Positions 1 to 11,313 of a stretch of 64,000 nucleotides of DNA are shown piece by piece. This DNA comes from Elmis aenea (lineage: Eukaryota; Arthropoda; Insecta; Coleoptera; Elmidae). The notes beneath the pieces were generated by a model. It had not been told where the DNA came from, searched no databases, and was given only the letters and a program-made list of their open reading frames with translations. The stretch lies in contig OX393581.1 of the NCBI GenBank assembly GCA_947652605.1, forward strand, positions 30,622,788 to 30,686,787, given 5' to 3'. Both the position numbers and the translations under genes were made by a program. The first letter of the stretch is position 1; every line of letters begins with the position of its first letter.

Positions 1-1460
1 ATCCAGTTACACTAGTATGTCAATTAAAATTTGAGAGACAAAATATCATTTCTAATTGATTAGAAACGCTAATATTCGAAATAAATACATAAAATCACCG
101 TTTTATATTTTATAGCATCGAGAAGGCATTGTTAGTTGCGGCTTCACTACGCACACCAACTTGTTTTTACATACATACATACATTATAGATACATATTTG
201 AGGATGAGTAAAACAAAGAAGGGGAAACACTATCAAAAGAAAACTTAACGAGGAGATATAATTTAATAAAAATACTACACATTTTTGCATTTTTGTTGCA
301 TGCAAGCATTCAAACTATTTTTTAAATAAAATACATAAAAGCAAAACCGTTTAAACGAAAATGATTTTTATAAAAATCTTATTACATAATTATATACAGA
401 ACGATTAATTAATTATTAAATTAAAATTTATAAAAATTTTACCCAGATTTGCTAAGTATTTCCATGTATTTTGTGTCTAGCTTTATTTTTTGATAAAGCA
501 GTTTTAACTCACCAATCGATTTGGTTTAATTTGCACACGTGAAATAGCTTAATGTATTTCTGGAAAATTAATGATTTGTTGTACGAGAATAAATAATTTT
601 ATCGATCTTGAATATTTAGTTTAAATAAAAAAAGATTAATTTTTTTAAATTCAGTTGACTACTGGTTGAAAAATGTACTTAATAAAAGAATTTATCTTTG
701 AAAAATATTAAATAAATTTTAGATTATCATAACCAAATTAATAAATGAGTAGACAAAACAGTTACATTCGGCTATTTAGATGCATTTATTGCTTTGTTTT
801 ATAGAATAAGAGTTTTCTCTATATATTTGGGCCGCTTATCATTATTTTGTATTTTATATGCACGTGGTTCCCAATTTACTTACAATTAGTATCATCTTGC
901 ATTTACAAAAATGACCGTATAGATATGTTATGAAAACATCTAAATAATAATAGTTATAAAGTTAAGCATATGTTATAAAGTTTATAAAACTTTATTGTTT
1001 ATAATATAAACAATGGAGTTTTTCTTCTGTAAAACAAATAAATTTTTATATACCATGTATCAGAATATAAACTAATGACAAAATTATCCTTTTAAGCAAA
1101 TTATTAGCTTGTAAATACTACAATAATAAATTAGTCTGAAACTTATAAAATGCTAATTGTCATGGCTAAATCTGGATCAAAGCCATAACTTCTTTGTATT
1201 AGTAAAAGTAACAATGAAACTTATAAGGTATGCGCCATCTGTTATTGGATATACGTTATATATGCTAATAGGGAAAGTGTTCAGTACTTAGGAAACTTGC
1301 GCACTTAAAATTAGTACGAATTTTCTAAATTTAACATTTTACGCGCTGCAGTCAAATTTCAGCTTTCTCATTGTCAATTACTAAAACGATAAATTTTTCA
1401 TAAACAAAAGAATGACAAGAATATTTAGTAAATTCATACGACAAAATCTTTCAAATAATA
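1..1460. other. AT-rich intergenic DNA, nothing recognised
   Basis: No open frame of note, no transposon termini and no RNA gene were recognised. There is a short CATA repeat near 167-186. The rest is low-complexity A/T-rich sequence. Confidence 0.5.
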
Positions 1461-1734
1461 CAGGTTAAACCTCTCTTACTCGACTTTCAAGGGGGTTTAT
1501 AAAAATCGAGTTATGGGGAAGATCGACTTAGAAAGGTTCTGTTAAATATGCAATTAGAGTGGAGGATGAAGGCACGGTTATACGATGATGTTATTAGAAT
1601 TTTTTTCTACGACCACCATTATAAATGACTATTAAGTACAGTTCATGTGCACCTATTTCAACGGACTTTTTTTGGAGTCGAGAAACTAAGGTAAATTGAG
1701 TTAAAGATGTATCGAGTAATAGAGGTTTTATCTG
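1461..1734. mobile_element. pogo/Tigger-like MITE (274 bp)
   Basis: The two ends form imperfect terminal inverted repeats. The left end starts CAGGTTAAACCTCTCTTAC and the right end, read inward on the other strand, starts CAGATAAAACCTCTATTAC, with about 20 of 23 positions matching through TCGA. The element is flanked by TA on both sides (1459-1460 and 1735-1736), the duplication expected of the Tc1/mariner/pogo superfamily. Termini of the form CAG...AACCTC..TTA.TCGA are typical of pogo/Tigger relatives. There is no coding capacity, so it would be a non-autonomous copy. Confidence 0.65.
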
Positions 1735-2349
1735 TATGAAAGAAATACATAGTTAAAGTGATTCATTTATTAATATAAATAATGTTAATTTAAAATCTTT
1801 AATTTTTTTACGAAGGATCTCTTGCAGAATAGCTCGGCCAATTTTAAGACTTTTTAAGAAAGTCAAGTTTTTCTACGCAACATAAATGACTCATTAATAT
1901 TAAGATGTGATTTGTAACTAAATTTACTTTTATTACATTTTTAATTAAAAGTACAAGGTTTTATATTTGAGTTTTTCAATTAAGATTTATTACTTATTTA
2001 AAAAAAATTGAAATGATATAAAAAAGTAATTTTTCAAAAACCGACTTCTTCCTATAATTGCACTGTAGCTTATTCCACGATATATTCACCCCTTAATTTT
2101 TACTATTTTGTTAAAAATCTTCTAAATCGGGCCCTTAAATGTACATTTGCCTAGGGGCCCAAAATAGGACTAAGACGATCCTGATAATATCACTTTATTA
2201 TTTCCTTTTGGGTTTATACAACCCATTTTTTCCCGAATTATTTTTTTGGTAAAAATTTACTAACACTTGCTTAAATTTAATTGAAAATAACATAAAAAAA
2301 CAAATTATACTAATTTTTTGAATGTTTCTATTTTCGAAATTGTTTATTT
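1735..2349. other. Intergenic DNA with one hAT-like terminus near 2095-2183
   Basis: Most of this stretch shows nothing. The segment ending TAAGACGATCCTG at 2183 reads, on the minus strand, CAGGATCGTCTTAGTCC followed by GGGCCCC. That resembles a common hAT-type terminus beginning CAGGGCCGTCTTA. No partner terminus or target duplication was found, so it is at best a solo end. Confidence 0.35.
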
Positions 2350-2480
2350 TATGTGTTCCAAGTATGGAACACTAGGAAAATTCGAGATGTAAAATTTAAA
2401 TAATACTCTTTTTTTTCAAATCATTGTTTTATTGTGAAAGAAAATCAAGAGAATGTAAATTTTATAAAATAATTATAATT

Positions 2481-4330
2481 TCACTTATGGAACTGTTTGA
2501 AGCAGGCTTCTTGTAAATTTACTTTACATTGTTCACCTGATCTTGAAGAATTTTTTGCCGAAATCATCCAATGATTTGCAAAATCATATCTAACAGCTTC
2601 CGGTATTCTGGTGGCTATTTCCTTGGACGATTTAGGTTCGCCTCCTCCAGCCGCAGCAGTTCTGTATAATTTTAAATATGACTGAACTACAATATACTGA
2701 AGACCTGTAAAAAAAATACGCCCAAAGTAACAGTCGGATTCAAAGATCTTTGGCCCATCCAGATACAGTGCCTATTATATGCAGACGATATAATAATAGT
2801 GGGGGAAAACAGAGAAGACATACAAAAATCCTTGAACCAGTGGAACGAAACGATACAACAAATGGGAATGGAAATAAACACAGGGAAAACAAAAATAATG
2901 AAAATAAACGATGATGACCAGCAAAACATCAAATGCGGAGACGACGTACTGGAGCAAGTCTCGACAATAGAGTACTTAGGAACGAAAATTAGCGAAGATG
3001 GGAAAATTGACGCAGAAATCCTAAACAGAACCAGAAAAAGCACGAGAATCTACTACCAACTAAACAAAACTATCCTTGGGAAAAAATAAATTGGTGCACA
3101 AACAAAAATCAGAATATACAACACGGTCGTAATTCCAACTATGCTGTATGGTAGTGAAACATGGCCACTAACATCTAAACATGAAAAAAGAATAACGGCA
3201 GCAGAAATGAGATTCTTAAGAAAAATAGCGGGAAAAACAAAAAGAGGTAAGTGCAAAAATAAAGACATCCAGAATAACCTACAACAAAAAAAAATAACCC
3301 AAAATATCGAAGAAAAACAATTAAAATGGTACGGACACGTGCAGAGGATGCCGTCAGAATCCATGACAAAAAAAATAACAGAAAGTAGGAGGTATAGGAA
3401 AAGGCGGGTAGGAAGGCCAACATCTAACATGGAAAACAGGATAGAACAAATAGCCCGTGAAAGAGGGAAAACAGTTGGGGAGTTGAGAGCGATGACGACA
3501 GACAAAAAGATCTGGAAAAGCTGGGTGGAGAACCACCAAAAGCCGACGCCGTGAGGCATAAGGCGTGGTAAAAGAAGAAGAAGAAGAAGTTAAAGGCCGT
3601 ACTTTGCTAAATTTGTCATCTGTCGTAAGATTATCGTTGTTGGAACAGTGAGTATATTTTTTTAAATCTTCAAAGCGATTTCTTCTCATTGCTTTTGCAA
3701 CAGTTGAATTGTAGGTTTCCGTATCGTATTCCCACAGCATTCTCCATCTAGGTATATCTAAATACCCAGATAGTAGTAAAATTGCAATGTAGCACTTTAG
3801 TTCACCAACGCTCAAATTGAAACTGTGATCGCCTTTGAATTTTGCGTATTTAACAAACATATCTTTTAGAAACTCGGAAACTTCATTATCAAAAAATAGT
3901 TCTAAACAGTCTACCGGATCAGATGGTATATTTTGTGGTTGCTGCGGAGAAACAAAAGTTAAAAATTTAAAATTTTTGTTGTAGATCATTTGATCTTGAC
4001 CAAGTATATGTTTTGTTATACTTATGTTCTTTATTAATTTTTTTTGTTACTCGAAGAGTGGAATATTATCTATCATCTTATCTTCATCATCACTTATTTC
4101 TCCTCAATGAACAGTTCCTATTTCAGTCAGAATGGTAGCTACTGCTTCAGCTTCTAGTTGACGTCCACGGAGATGATTTATGTCTCCTTCTTCATGTTCA
4201 TCACCACTATCTTCTTCGCTTTCTCTGCCATCATTAGGAGGTGAGATAAATACATCTACATTCTCTACAACCTTCTAAAAATTTTCATCTTCTACTTTTT
4301 CTAAAAGTTCAGCTTACAGGTCTAGAAAAA
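2481..4330 (-). pseudogene. piggyBac transposase pseudogene (DDE_Tnp_1_7 type), core lost
   Basis: The 5' portion lies at about 3595-4330. It includes an acidic N-terminus (about 4070-4260, DSGDEHEEGD-type) and a well-preserved stretch at 3595-3920. Landmarks there are DPVDCLELFFDNEV, CYIAILLLSGY, RWRMLWEYDTE, AMRRNRFEDLKKYTHCSNN and DKFSKVRPL, as in the start of the piggyBac transposase domain. The 3' portion lies at 2481-2700. It reads QYIVVQSYLKLYRTAAAGG, then PEAVRYDFANHW, and ends CFKQFH before a stop, matching the C-terminal tail of piggyBac proteins, though most cysteines of the usual ring-like zinc finger are gone. The catalytic aspartate region between the two is absent and a retrotransposon fragment sits in its place. 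Family identity is confident; function is impossible. Confidence 0.8.
2705..3595 (+). pseudogene. 5'-truncated non-LTR retrotransposon reverse transcriptase with (AAG)n tail
   Basis: Plus-strand reading begins at about 2713 with VTVGFKDLWPIQIQC and runs straight into the RT catalytic box YADD (2778-2789). It continues with GMEINTGKTKIM and YLGTKISEDGKID. After a stop near 3087 it resumes in 3141-3554 with MLYGSETWPLTSKHEKRI, LKWYGHVQRMPSES and RRVGRPTSN. These are the thumb and C-terminal motifs of insect non-LTR retrotransposons. The copy starts at the YADD box, so it is strongly 5' truncated. It ends in GAAGAAGAAGAAGAAG (about 3571-3589), a short simple-repeat tail. The clade was not assigned; RTE-like or a related group is likely. 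It lies inside the piggyBac pseudogene on the opposite strand. Confidence 0.82.
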
Positions 4331-4770
4331 ATCCATTTTATTGCAATTATTTTCCTGGGGTTCCATTTATAAAACGTTTTTTTATTTGTAAATTTAAAAA
4401 CTTAGCAAAAACAATTTCAAGCAAATCAGTATGTACAAATCTTATATAATAATATCATAAATTATAAATATTAAATATAATAAATAATATAAATTAAAAA
4501 TAATAAATAAATTTCAATAGAAACACGTTTAAATAAGTTATTTTAGCGTAATAAAAAATCTTACCCTTTATTTGACATGTTTTGCATCCAAGTGAACGAA
4601 AACGTGGCGCGTTTTTTTACACAAGCAACTTTGCATTGACGAACGAATACTGTAACATATTTTCCCAGACGTCTTCTCTAATGAATCATACCATAAACAG
4701 AGCATTATGTTTGTAAATACAAGCAATAAAGTGCACCAATTCAAATGTTCCAATATTGGAACACTTGGAA

Positions 4771-6261
4771 ATAATGGGATAATATAACTCTTAGCCAGAA
4801 ATGTCAAATTGATAAATATTGACAGCGACAACATACCTACAATTTAAAAAATATTTTCACACGCTTAAATACTTTAAACGCAAAATTTGCTTGCATATAA
4901 TTATCTTGCGGTGTCCTTTAAATAACCCAAATAGATTTTTTTTGTACAATAATATTAGAGAAGCCAATCATAACATTTCGTCTCGGGCCGCGAAATGTTA
5001 AATAAGGCCTTGACAGCTGTAATCACAATTTTATTGATCGAGAAAATCATTGGAAAACATTCAAATACGTATAAGAAAGGCTTTTCGAGAAAACTACCAA
5101 CAGAATCATAGTCGAACAGTGAATAGGTAAACTCAATTTTGACCTTACAGAAACCGAAAGAATTTTTGCTATCTTCCTCGATTCAGCATACGTAGATTGT
5201 AGATTAATATCCCCAGCTGCCATTTACTTGATTCAATAAAAGTCTTTTTGAAAGATACATGTAGTGTGACCTTGTTATTGAAACTTTTTTGCAGTAAACT
5301 TCAACTGTTTGCCACTACTTTGCTAAGATAAAATTGTGGTCGGGATAAAACTTTCTGAGTGACACTAAATTTTATATGAACCTTCGACAGATCTAAAAAC
5401 TAATGTATTTATTTTTTTTACAAACATGCATCTTATTACTGCAATTATATCGCATCTTAAAAAATTATATAACTTTGTTTATCCAATACATTTTTTTGTT
5501 TTTGACGCAATAGTTTAAAATGCACAAAAAAATTGATTAAAGTCTTGTATCTTACAATGTAGGTAGGTATGTATTGTGCGTATTAATCACACGCTTAAAC
5601 AAAACTGTAACGGATATTACGTATCCGAATGTATCAAAAAAACTAGATTGTGCAACAAAACAATTAAAGTCTCAAGTACGAACGAATTGTAATAACTTGT
5701 AGTAACAATTTCCACAATAAAAATGGTGCAAGGTAAAATTTATTTACACCTCACATACGATCAAATGACTTAGCATTATTACTTTAAAACACTACTTTAT
5801 GTAATTTCAAATACCAGCATATTAAAATAGCGTAAGGTGGACCAGTTCACTTTTATTATTAATATAAAAATTGCATAAATGGAGTAATACAACAACTGTC
5901 GGTTATGACCATGACAGCGTACAAAATATCATTTCTGATTGATTTTATGTTCAATTGAAGCTGTATGAATGAAACATTAATATATTATTAGGTTTCATTC
6001 AATCGTTTAATTGTAGATATGCATGCATGAGTAAATACGTATTTTTTTAAATAAAAACTACGGCGTACGTCATGTCAAGTCTCAAGTTATTAAATGGTAA
6101 TTTGCGCCGTTTTCTCATATTAGATAATATCAAGTTTATGGTTAATGCTATCGTGTTATTAAATTCAATGTGATAATCTTAATCCCGCTAATAATCAAAG
6201 CAGTTTTAACGTAACAAAAAGAAGAAGAAAATCATTAACAACAACATAAATATAATCTTAA
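4771..6261. other. AT-rich intergenic DNA, nothing recognised
   Basis: Short open frames here (for example 4819-5001) lack recognisable motifs and are expected by chance. No termini, tandem arrays or RNA genes were recognised. Confidence 0.45.
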
Positions 6262-6580
6262 TCTATATATATAAAAGAGCTTGTTTGTGTGTTTGTTTGT
6301 TTGTTTGTTTGTTCGCTATAGAATCCTAGGTCTGTTGACCGATTGGGACCAAATTTTGCACAGTTACTATTTAGGACCTAACGGATCAAACGTCGTATAA
6401 AGAACGGCCGGAAATGCCCGGGAACGGCCGGAAACGTCCGCCGAGCGCGAGCGCGCAGCGCGAGTAGTCTGTGATTGATAATCTGGGAACGTCCGCCGGG
6501 CGCGAGCGCGGAGCGCGAGTAGTCTGTGATTGATAAAAGAGAATTGTAATCACCCGTGCAACGCCGGGTAAATCGCCTAG
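6262..6580 (+). mobile_element. Non-autonomous Helitron (319 bp)
   Basis: The element begins TCTATATATATAAAAGAG, the usual start of insect Helitrons, and ends ...GGGTAAATCGCCTAG, the CTAG 3' terminus. A short GC stem (CCCG ... CGGG at 6553-6568) lies about 10 bp before the end. It is flanked by A at 6261 and T at 6581, the standard host AT insertion site, with no target duplication. The 5' part carries a GTTT microsatellite (about 6281-6313) followed by GACCGATTGGGACCAAATTT-type sequence common in Helitrons. There is no Rep/helicase coding. Confidence 0.85.
6435..6536 (+). repeat. Tandem duplication (~55 bp unit) inside the Helitron
   Basis: Two copies of a GC-rich unit start CGTCCGCCG(A/G)GCGCGAGCG and end AGTCTGTGATTGATAA, at about 6435-6481 and 6490-6536. 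They differ at only a few positions. The unit is far more GC-rich and CpG-rich than its surroundings. Confidence 0.7.
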
Positions 6581-6929
6581 TTTTTTATAAAACACTCAAA
6601 TTCTATTGGTTACTATTTTAAAAGCCAAAATTAATTATTCGTTGGTAGATATAAAGATCTACACACCATTATTAAATAGCATAATGTAACTTTGGTGGTG
6701 AATTTAAATCTGCCACATTATTACAACCTTATCCGAAAAACTGAGATCTAAAAACACTCCTAAACAACTTTTAATTCTTAATACGCTGATCTTATTAGAT
6801 TTTTTTATCAAACGTTTCTTCTGTTATTGATCATCATCAACTTCGTTCTTTTTTTCTACAAAGCCTCATACTAAAATTTGCAATATAATATATTTAACAA
6901 AACTGGCCCGTGCAGATGAACTACTAACT

Positions 6930-7485
6930 AAAAACAAAAAGGATTTGCAACATAATCTCGGGCTGTTATTGTGTTGGTGTGAAAATCAAACATACTGTAC
7001 GGCGGTAATTCTAAACGTAACGCGGGCATTCGATAAGGTGTGGCTGCTGTACAAAATCAAACAAAATCTTCCACATAACATATTTCGGATTTTTAAATCC
7101 TATATACACCAAAGACATTTTTTAATTAGACCCCAAGAAGAATATACAGAACTAAATCAAATTAATTCTGACATTCCACAGGATAACGTGTTTTATATAT
7201 TTTATTCACCACATTTTCCAACATCAAACAACTATTGCCGCATTTGTAGACGACACAACACTAATGGCGTCACACAGGGACCCGAGGATGGCTTTAACTA
7301 TTATCTAATACCACATTAATAAAATGCAGATTTGGCTCAGACGTTGGAGGATAAAAGCAATGCAATCAAAATATGTACAGGTGACATTTACGACAAAAAG
7401 GAAACATGCCCACCAGTAACACTCAATGACCGACAGATACCACAATAGAACTCGACCAAATATCTTGGCATACATCTAGACTAGA
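6930..7485 (+). pseudogene. Jockey-clade reverse transcriptase fragment
   Basis: Plus-strand reading gives YCTAVILNVTRAFDKVW, matching the conserved Jockey/BS RT motif with D-x-x-x-AFDKVW. It is followed by LLYKIKQNLPHNIFRIFKSY, the YIHQRHFLIR strand and SDIPQDN in place of the usual GVPQGS. After frameshifts it continues MQIWLRRWRIKAMQSKYVQV, TFTTKR and TKYLGIHLD, again in the order seen in Jockey-like proteins. The YADD box is lost (only RRHNT-like sequence around 7245). Stops and frameshifts make it non-functional. It breaks off at the palindrome at 7491. Confidence 0.8.
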
Positions 7486-7490
7486 TCGTA

Positions 7491-7571
7491 GTTTTTAATT
7501 GTACAATGTGTATTGACCAGGTTAGTCTACCGTAGACTAACCTGGTCAATACACATTGTACAATTAAAAAC
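7491..7571. repeat. Perfect 40-bp inverted repeat with a 1-nt spacer
   Basis: Bases 7491-7530 and 7532-7571 are exact reverse complements around a single C at 7531. The left arm starts GTTTTTAATTGTACAATGTG and ends CCAGGTTAGTCTAC. Pairing stops exactly at both outer edges. Such a structure would extrude as a cruciform or fold as a hairpin. It sits directly downstream of the Jockey fragment. Confidence 0.95.
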
Positions 7572-8039
7572 AGAATTGATTTAACTGAATGTACAGTGAT
7601 GACTTTAAAAAATCTCTATTTAGAAATAAAAATTACACTTCTTTTTAAATAATTCATAGCCTCGATTTGCAGAAAATTAGTACAATTAGGTATCTACTAT
7701 AAATATATTAATAACAGGTGTTAAACATAGTATAATAGTTTTACAATTTTTTTTTCTTTTTTGGATAACTTTAATTTTCATGGCAATGTTGATTTCATAA
7801 AAAAAAAAACGCTATTTTGGATTGTCGCCACAACTTTTTAATTGCACCTATAGTATTTTAAAGTATTATAAAGAAAACTTTTAAATTAACATTTTTGTGT
7901 AAAAATACAATATGGCACCCATAAGAAATAACAAAGTTGATGATGATTAAAAATAAACGTAACGTCTGACAAAATCTAATAAGATCAGCCTATCGAGAAT
8001 AAAAAGTTGCTTAAAAATAGTGTTTTTAATTGTCCAGTA

Positions 8040-9850
8040 TCTCTAAAAATAAACTTCTGTATGAGAAGGCACATGAAAATTTCCAAATTAGATTGGATTC
8101 AACACCAAGTTTAGCAAATTTTCTTCAAATTAACGGACTTTGTAGCTCTTAAAATAAACAAGATTACCATCATAAATCTTAAGTTTGAAACATCCTGTTT
8201 ATTTAGACACGGCAAGAAGAAAAGAGTGTTAATTTGAAATAAATTAAACTTAATCAAAATTTCTAACCACTAAAAAATTATGTGAAATATTTCAGCTTCC
8301 TATCGGACTTCAATATATTTTGTATTAATAGTTAAAATAAATAACTTACGCTGTTCGAAAATTTCTTACTCCTATTCAAAATCTCATTTGCAAAAATTAT
8401 TCTAGAAGGTGCTTTACTTTGGAACACTAAAAACCGCTTGCGATTTCTGTACGAGAAAATATTATTAATCGATGGTATAATTTCTAGAAAAAGTTGATTG
8501 TAAACGTTTAAAAATAAATAAACTTGCAATTGCCTTTCAATTGTCAAATAGTACCAGTACACAGTATTTCTTCGAATAAATGTACCGGGCAGTGGTACTA
8601 GCCTGTACAATACTAATTTTATAAACCGCTTCTCACGTTAAGATGCTGTGACAGTTTTTGTAGCGCCATTTATTTATCAACATTTTATTGTATGATTTTT
8701 TAAACTTTGTTGTTTATTTTTACTGCAAGTAATATAATCGTATCACAACTACAACATAAACTGTAAAAATTATGATCTTATATAATTAAACAGTCGAAAT
8801 TAGTTTTCATAAGAATCATGATTTCGTTTTATAGTGGCGCCATTAAATTAATAATTATCCTATTTTCAATTTAAAGATATAAAATAAAATGATAATTAAA
8901 AGAATTAGATAAAATATAAGACTATCAATATACACTAACATTTTTTTAAAGCTATATTTAATATTACACAAAAATTACACAACACTCGTTAAAGGTTTTC
9001 TGCCGTTCATTTTAAGATTACATCTTATTTAACAATATTTAGGTTAATATCATCTTGTAAAATCCCTAGGCCCATATTGCATATGCAAAAATATTCAAAT
9101 TATATTAATCTGGAGTGATTAATTACATGTTTACACAACATTTTATTATAGCAATAAAAATTAATTAGGCACTGTTGTTTTAAGAGATAATTATCGGTCA
9201 CTTTTAATCTAATCCTGTTATTTATTGAAGTAATGCTCCAAATTCAAATTTTATTTGTTTATTACATACTTGCCCTTTATTATAGGTTATGTTTGTAGAG
9301 ATCAACAACCGATCGGACTGAAATACCACACTGAACCAAACCAATCGATTTTTTATTACGTAAATACATTATTTAGAAAAAAAAATTGGTTTATAATATC
9401 CTCAGCATTAATGTTTTTACCGAAATTTCAATTCTTAGACTGCCTTTATTAATAGAGCACGCTTATATTTGTTATAATGTTATATTGTTCTATAAGATGT
9501 GTTTATTAATTTTTATATTTGGGGACAAAAAATTGCAATACTCAAATAGACACAACATTTTACAGCTTATTTTTAGCCAAGGGTCGTGTCTGTTATTATT
9601 GAAGAATATAGTTTTTGTTTTGCAGCTAATATTTTTATTTTTAATCTCTGACCACATTTTTTAAAAATATCCAGAATAATGTTTTAGGTGGGCGGTATTA
9701 CCCTAACTCACTATATTCGTCAAAGTCAAAATTTTAAATTTTAATTGATATGCTCTTATAAATATTATTATTTTTTCAACTACGTAAGTTACGTTTGTTT
9801 CTTTTCAAGGTATCGTGGTTAATTAAACACAATTTTTATATCTTCTTAAT
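8040..9850. other. AT-rich intergenic DNA, nothing recognised
   Basis: Frames such as 8332-8610 and 9255-9664 have no recognisable domains and a composition typical of random A/T-rich DNA. The phrase AAACATCCTGTTTATTT near 8190 resembles a weak foldback-type end but has no partner. Confidence 0.4.
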
Positions 9851-9852
9851 TA

Positions 9853-11313
9853 ATATACAGGGTAAGTAAGTCATTAATTAGTGCAGGATCGGTCAATTGT
9901 GGCTAAACAGTTTGAGATGGAAAGTTAATTCAAACGCTATTTTATACAGTTTTTTTCTTCCGAACACGATAAAAATATTTTCAAATATACAGGGTGAGTC
10001 ACCTCTCTGAAACTAATAGCAACTTTTATATTTCAAATACAACACCCCTTTTTTTCATATTTTTGACAGCCTTTATTTTAGCTTTGCATCAATATAAAAT
10101 ACTACAGGTTTTAATGCGGCGTTGTCACTAGAAAAATAGTTTTCAAAATTTTTCAAGGTTTTAAGTCTATTTAAAAAATTCTCCTGAAGTTATTTTTCGA
10201 AGTACAGAGTTGTAATTTCGTACGGACAAGCAGAAAACATTGCTCGATTAGCTCGATACGAAAAAGTTTGAATCACACCTACAGGATGTTCAAAAATAGG
10301 TGACAACTTCAACGATTTTCAAAAGCTCGTAACTCAATTTTTTCAAATGCAGTCCTGTATTTTCTTATGTCATCGAATTCGTCTTTAAGAGAGCTTCATT
10401 TTTTGTTAAGTATGTCTTATACCCAGTGGTGAGCTGTAGGGGGCTCGCGGGGGTTCGCGCGAGCCCTTTGTTAAATTATTCCTTAATTTGCGAGCCCCTT
10501 GTTCTTGTTAACCATTTTCTCAAGAAAAAATATATCTTAAAATGATTGTCATTACATACATTTGTAAAGCGACGAAGTCATGCCTATCAAGCAATGACGA
10601 TTAAATTTAGAATAACCCGTCGCACAATAGAATTTTTTGAATTATGTACAATCACTCGATTATTCACATTTGAATTTAAAATGCCATTTTTTTTCCAACA
10701 TATAATTAACATTATTTTTTCGTTTTTATTTAACTATAAGCGAGCCCTTTGTTAAAAATTTCATAGCTCACCACTGCTTATACCCAAAACGTACTTTTGA
10801 GTTATTCGACATTTTTGCTTCTAATCGTTATTGAGGCAAATAGAGTGCCGTGGAAATCGAAAAAACTGACTGTTCACTTCACTAACGTGAAAAACTTGTC
10901 GATTATGTCTTAAATTATTACATTAATAAAACATTAAATAAATTGGCAACCAAATCAATTTTATTATTGTTATGAACTTTTCTAGTGTTTCTAAACCTGG
11001 GGGGCGCGCAAAAAAAATATTTGAAAGTTTTTTTTTTTTTTTAGTGACAACGCCGCATAAAAACCTGTAGTATTTTATATCGATGCAAAGCTAAAATGAA
11101 GGCGGTCAAGAATATTAAATAAAAAATGAGGTGTTGTATTTGAAACATAAAAGTTGCTATTAGTTCCAGAGAGGGCACTCACCCTGTATATTTGAAAATA
11201 TTTTTATCGTGTTCGGAAGAAAAAACTGTATGAAATAGCGTTTGAATCAACTTTCTATCTCAAACCGTTTAGCCACAATCGACCGATCCCGCACTAATGA
11301 CCCTGTATATTAT
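9853..11313. mobile_element. Foldback DNA element with ~270-bp TIRs (family A)
   Basis: The left end reads TAATATACAGGG and the right end CCCTGTATATTA. The arms stay complementary inward over roughly 270 bp: the left arm to about 10130 and the right arm from about 11040. Shared landmarks are GTGCAGGATCGGTCAATTGT against ACAATCGACCGATCCCGCAC, and GCGGCGTTGTCACT against AGTGACAACGCCGC. A second CAGGGTG/CACCCTG pair lies inside each arm (9991 and 11179). There is no transposase frame, so it is a non-autonomous, palindromic element. A hAT MITE is nested at 10424-10776. Confidence 0.82.
10424..10776. mobile_element. hAT-type MITE (353 bp) nested in a foldback
   Basis: The ends are CAGTGGTGAGCTGTAG and ...ATAGCTCACCACTG, a terminal inverted repeat of about 12-14 bp. 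An exact 8-bp target duplication CTTATACC flanks it at 10416-10423 and 10777-10784. The 8-bp duplication and CAGTG start place it in the hAT superfamily. Subterminal GCGAGCCCTTTGTTAAA occurs at both sides in opposite orientation. It has no coding capacity. Confidence 0.9.

Larger units (their letters stand above)
2350..4770 (-). mobile_element. Degenerate piggyBac-like transposon, interrupted
   Basis: This tract contains both ends of a piggyBac-type transposase on the minus strand with its middle missing. Near each edge is a short palindromic motif: TGTTCCAAGTATGGAACAC (about 2354-2372) and TGTTCCAATATTGGAACAC (about 4746-4764). These may be terminal or subterminal repeats. I did not find the expected flanking TTAA duplication next to them, so the boundaries are approximate. 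The element is dead: frameshifts and stops lie in the N-terminal acidic region and the central part is replaced by a non-LTR retrotransposon fragment. Confidence 0.6.
6750..8027. repeat. Inverted repeat pair (~105-bp arms) enclosing a Jockey fragment
   Basis: The arm at 6750-6853 (…GCTGATCTTATTAGATTTT… and ATCATCATCAACTT) is matched in reverse complement by 7923-8027 (…AAAATCTAATAAGATCAGC… and AAGTTGATGATGATT). The arms are diverged, roughly 75-80 percent identical by eye. Between them lie the Jockey fragment (about 6930-7485) and the 81-bp palindrome (7491-7571). This may be an old foldback transposon that later received a retrotransposon insertion, or a duplicated and inverted segment. Confidence 0.6.

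Noticed and set aside
3053..3559. Long minus-strand frames across the RT fragment
   Set aside because: They are antisense to a clearly recognisable reverse transcriptase and have a Phe/Leu-rich composition caused by A-rich coding DNA.
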